Shown piece after piece: positions 61,411 to 64,000 of a stretch of DNA of 64,000 nt. The first letter of the stretch is position 1. Every line of letters starts with the position of its first letter. The notes below the pieces were generated by a model. The model was given only the letters and a program-made list of their open reading frames with translations, was not told the origin of the DNA and ran no database searches. The translations under genes were made by a program, and so were the position numbers. Source of the stretch: Luscinia megarhynchos (taxonomy: Eukaryota > Chordata > Aves > Passeriformes > Turdidae); contig CM067568.1 of NCBI GenBank assembly GCA_034336665.1, forward strand, positions 40,342,770 to 40,406,769, in the 5' to 3' direction.

Positions 61411-64000
61411 AACTGATGGGAAAAGGATATAAGAGTGAGGAATCACAGTGTATTTTCTGTTTATTTTTGAATACAGAGAATAAGTGTAAGTTCAAAACAC
61501 AAACACAGGGCAAGCTTCAGAACAATCAAAAAGAAATATGATGGCAATTAAAGTAATGGAAGTCCTTGCCATGAGATGTTACTGTGGCTGGAAAAATGAC
61601 AGAAGAAAAATTATTGATGGTATATGAAATACAAAGACATAAGTTTCTGCATGCAGACTCTCACAAGTCCAGATAAGTGGTGTCTGTGAAATGGTTTTAT
61701 GGATGGGTATTGCCACACAGATGCTCTGTTAGACTTGCTTGAGTATTTGAGGCAGTGGTTTTCAGATATAGGATACTGATCCAATGTAAGATGGAGAATT
61801 TTATGTTTAAATATTTCCTGGTACAGCTACTCCATTTCTAGGCTCCCTGCAATATTTCAAAGTTGATACTGCATTTGCTTTGCCTTCTATTCACTACAGT
61901 GTGCCACAACCCATCAGAGGCTGTAGAACACATAATCCCTTCACTGCAAGTATTGCATAGCAAGGTCATGTTCCCGAAGGCTTGCACACAGCTGAGGGGG
62001 AAGGCAGCAGAAAATCAATTTGGTGTGGCATTTGGCATGCAGGTTTGTGCAGCAATGTGTAGATGTGGAAGTGAGATGTGTTAGGAGGAGCTGAAGGAGC
62101 ACAAGGGTTGGGAAAAGGGTAGAGTGCCTCATATTGGCAGGAGGTGTAATGATGCCCTTTGAATGAAAACAAGTGTTCATATGTGTAGGCAGCCTACATT
62201 TGAGGAAGTTGCTTTAATGAAAAGAAAAACAAGGAGGGCTAAATGAATCCCAGGTTTTTGCAGGGAAGTAAGTGCAAAACAGCTCGACTTCTTTCACCAT
62301 TTGTAATTATTAAGGCCCCCAAAACAATCGATTGGATATGAAGATATTAGAAGCAGTCTTACAGCTCTGCTTGTTGAGCTGCAGTATCTTTCATTAAAGA
62401 TGATCTTTCTATGTATGGAATTGGAAATTCTGTAAAGGTTTGGAGGGAGATTTCCAATAGGAAAATTTTTCCAGATCACTACAGTCTTTGGTAGCTGCAG
62501 ATGGCTCTCAACTTTAACTTGGATTTGGGGATTTTTCCATCCATGACTAATGGTCAGACACTGATCATCTGTATTTTTTCCCTGTGGCTGTAACTGCAGA
62601 AGTAACTGCTAAGAAGGTTTATTACTGCCCAACTGGACCCCTTTTCTGCGCTAAATTCTTCTGGAGTCTTTTACAGGACACTTAAAATCCAAGAAACATT
62701 TTTTACTTCCTCAGAGAGGCGGACTGGTGCTGTGTAAAAAAAGGATAAGTGTTTACCCTACTGGGACAAACTCCAGAGAATAGATATTTGAAATAGTAAA
62801 CATCTGTCAGGTCACCTTGTCCATCTTCTCCTGCCAGGAGTGCTTTGTTCCTTTCAGTGTATTAACTTGGAAACATTTCTACAAAGAGTTATTCTCCATG
62901 GGACTGTGACTGTCATTTCCTGTGTTCTGTTTACTGCTGCTAAAGATGTCTTAAGGACAAGAAAGGTTTCTCTTTGCACCTTGGTTTCTTTCCATTTTGG
63001 GTACTGGAGGCTTAACAGCAAACATATATGAAAATAAAAAGCAACTAAATTGAAAATTATTATTTAGAGCATTACGTGTATTAGCATTATTTAGTTATTT
63101 GAAGACTTTCTCAACAAAGAAGTCATGTGAAAAAATGGCTGGAGTTGTTCAATAGACAAGTGGCAGGTCCAGGAATAAAACCCAGTAAAAATAACACCTG
63201 ATCTGTTGCTTAATTCAGCAGAATATAAATGCCTGCAGTCATATTTTTTCTTCCTAATTAAGTGATTTGTGGCATGTAAGTGTTTCAAAATGTCAGAGAA
63301 TTTTAAGGCCCAAAACCCCCTCCATACCCAGCTAGCTCAGCCTTCAGATGATGATTCATCCCCACTTATACATGAATTCAGAGTGGTCATAAACATCAAA
63401 TATAAAGCCTCACTTTCTCCTATGTCCCTCACATGAAACCTAGTAATTTGGACCTCTTTTTAAGTTGTTGTGTTGGTTAACCACCTCCTACTACGAAAGC
63501 AATGGGACCTTTATAATCTGTTTGGAATTTGTCTAACAATGGCCCCTGAATGTGGATTATTTTGATGTAATTTTCTACTGAAACAAAGATGCTTAGAAAT
63601 CTGGTGGTTTTTCTTTATCTGCCGTAATCAAGTCTTTTCTTTATTAATCTTTTGAAAACAGTGGAACTCCTTGTATTTTTTGCTAAGGCATTTATTCTAG
63701 TTTTCAAATCATGTTGAAGCTGTTTGATATGTTCTTTTGCAATTATTTAGAGTCCTTTAACAAAACATAGACATTAGAATTATACCTAGGGCTGTAGTGC
63801 ATGTAATACCAATGCTGCACATTGCTTATTCTATTCATTTGTCCTGAGACTGTGCCACCCTTTTGCCCATGGAGTTTCACTGGAAGCTCACATTTTCTCC
63901 TCTGATCTTTTCTGAATTGTTTTCAAAGGCGTAGCTCCTTGCAGCTTCCCCTTCCTGGTTCTGTAATTCATGGCCTGTCTTCCATGTTTGTAAGCTTGTA

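Larger units (their letters stand above)
48139..64000 (+). other. NRXN3: NRXN3 intron downstream of the LNS2 exons (5' part)
   Basis: The next expected exon, beginning with the LNS2-LNS3 linker (VVYKNND...), was not found in any frame, so this intron is at least 15.9 kb. It contains a solo LTR at 48725-49774, a CR1 at 59690-60480, a weak CR1-like patch at 61300-61410, and a G/T tract at 54787-54853. The remaining stretches (49775-54786, 54854-59689, 60481-61299 and 61411-64000) look like unique AT-rich intron with chance reading frames only. A possible 21-nt microexon at 58968-58988 is discussed as a finding. Confidence 0.8.

Noticed and set aside
1..64000. Search for tRNA, rRNA, CRISPR arrays, operons or phage-like modules
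   Set aside because: None seen; the exon-intron structure and retroelements mark nuclear vertebrate DNA.

Overview
The window is vertebrate nuclear DNA, almost certainly from a bird. Four blocks show recognisable 3' parts of CR1 LINEs, the dominant avian interspersed repeat, together with two candidate solo retroviral LTRs and three worn MIR-type SINE remnants. Base composition is AT-rich, and coding sequence occurs only as short exons with GT-AG borders. I cannot place the species more precisely.

The only gene I can support is part of an alpha-neurexin on the + strand, best matched to NRXN3. Three exons are visible. Exon A (41155-41456) encodes the first two thirds of the LNS2 (laminin-neurexin-sex hormone binding globulin) domain. 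A 45-nt cassette microexon (46156-46200) is the insert of canonical splice site 2 (SS2). Exon C (47977-48138) completes most of LNS2. All junctions among them are phase 0, so including, shortening or skipping the microexon keeps the frame. The preceding SS1/LNS1 exons and the following LNS3 exon were not found, so 1-41154 and 48139-64000 are read as parts of long flanking introns.

Layout: 1-640 CR1 (+); 2192-2790 CR1 (-); 4102-4429 probable solo LTR (+); 6279-6520 tract almost free of G; 8391-8490 isolated CpG islet; 13385-13530 MIR remnant; about 13650-14010, 21790-21960 and 24550-24760 look like conserved non-coding elements; 33770-33945 and 36715-36800 MIR remnants; 38960-39690 CR1 (-); 41155-48138 the neurexin exons; 48725-49774 a 1.05-kb solo LTR in antisense; 59690-60480 an internally deleted CR1 (-) that still shows a reverse-transcriptase core motif. 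The rest is unannotated intron.

The most interesting signal is around the SS2 microexon. Its 1.6-kb neighbourhood is unusually pyrimidine-rich and contains at least eight ACTAAY motifs, four of them packed into 58 bp upstream. This is the binding word of the STAR/Quaking RNA-binding family and also resembles branch points. A nested donor inside the microexon predicts the known 0, 8 and 15 residue forms of SS2. I found no evidence of a wholly new system; the main discovery candidates are this splicing-control architecture, a possible 21-nt microexon downstream, and an unidentified antisense reading frame at 3425-3775.
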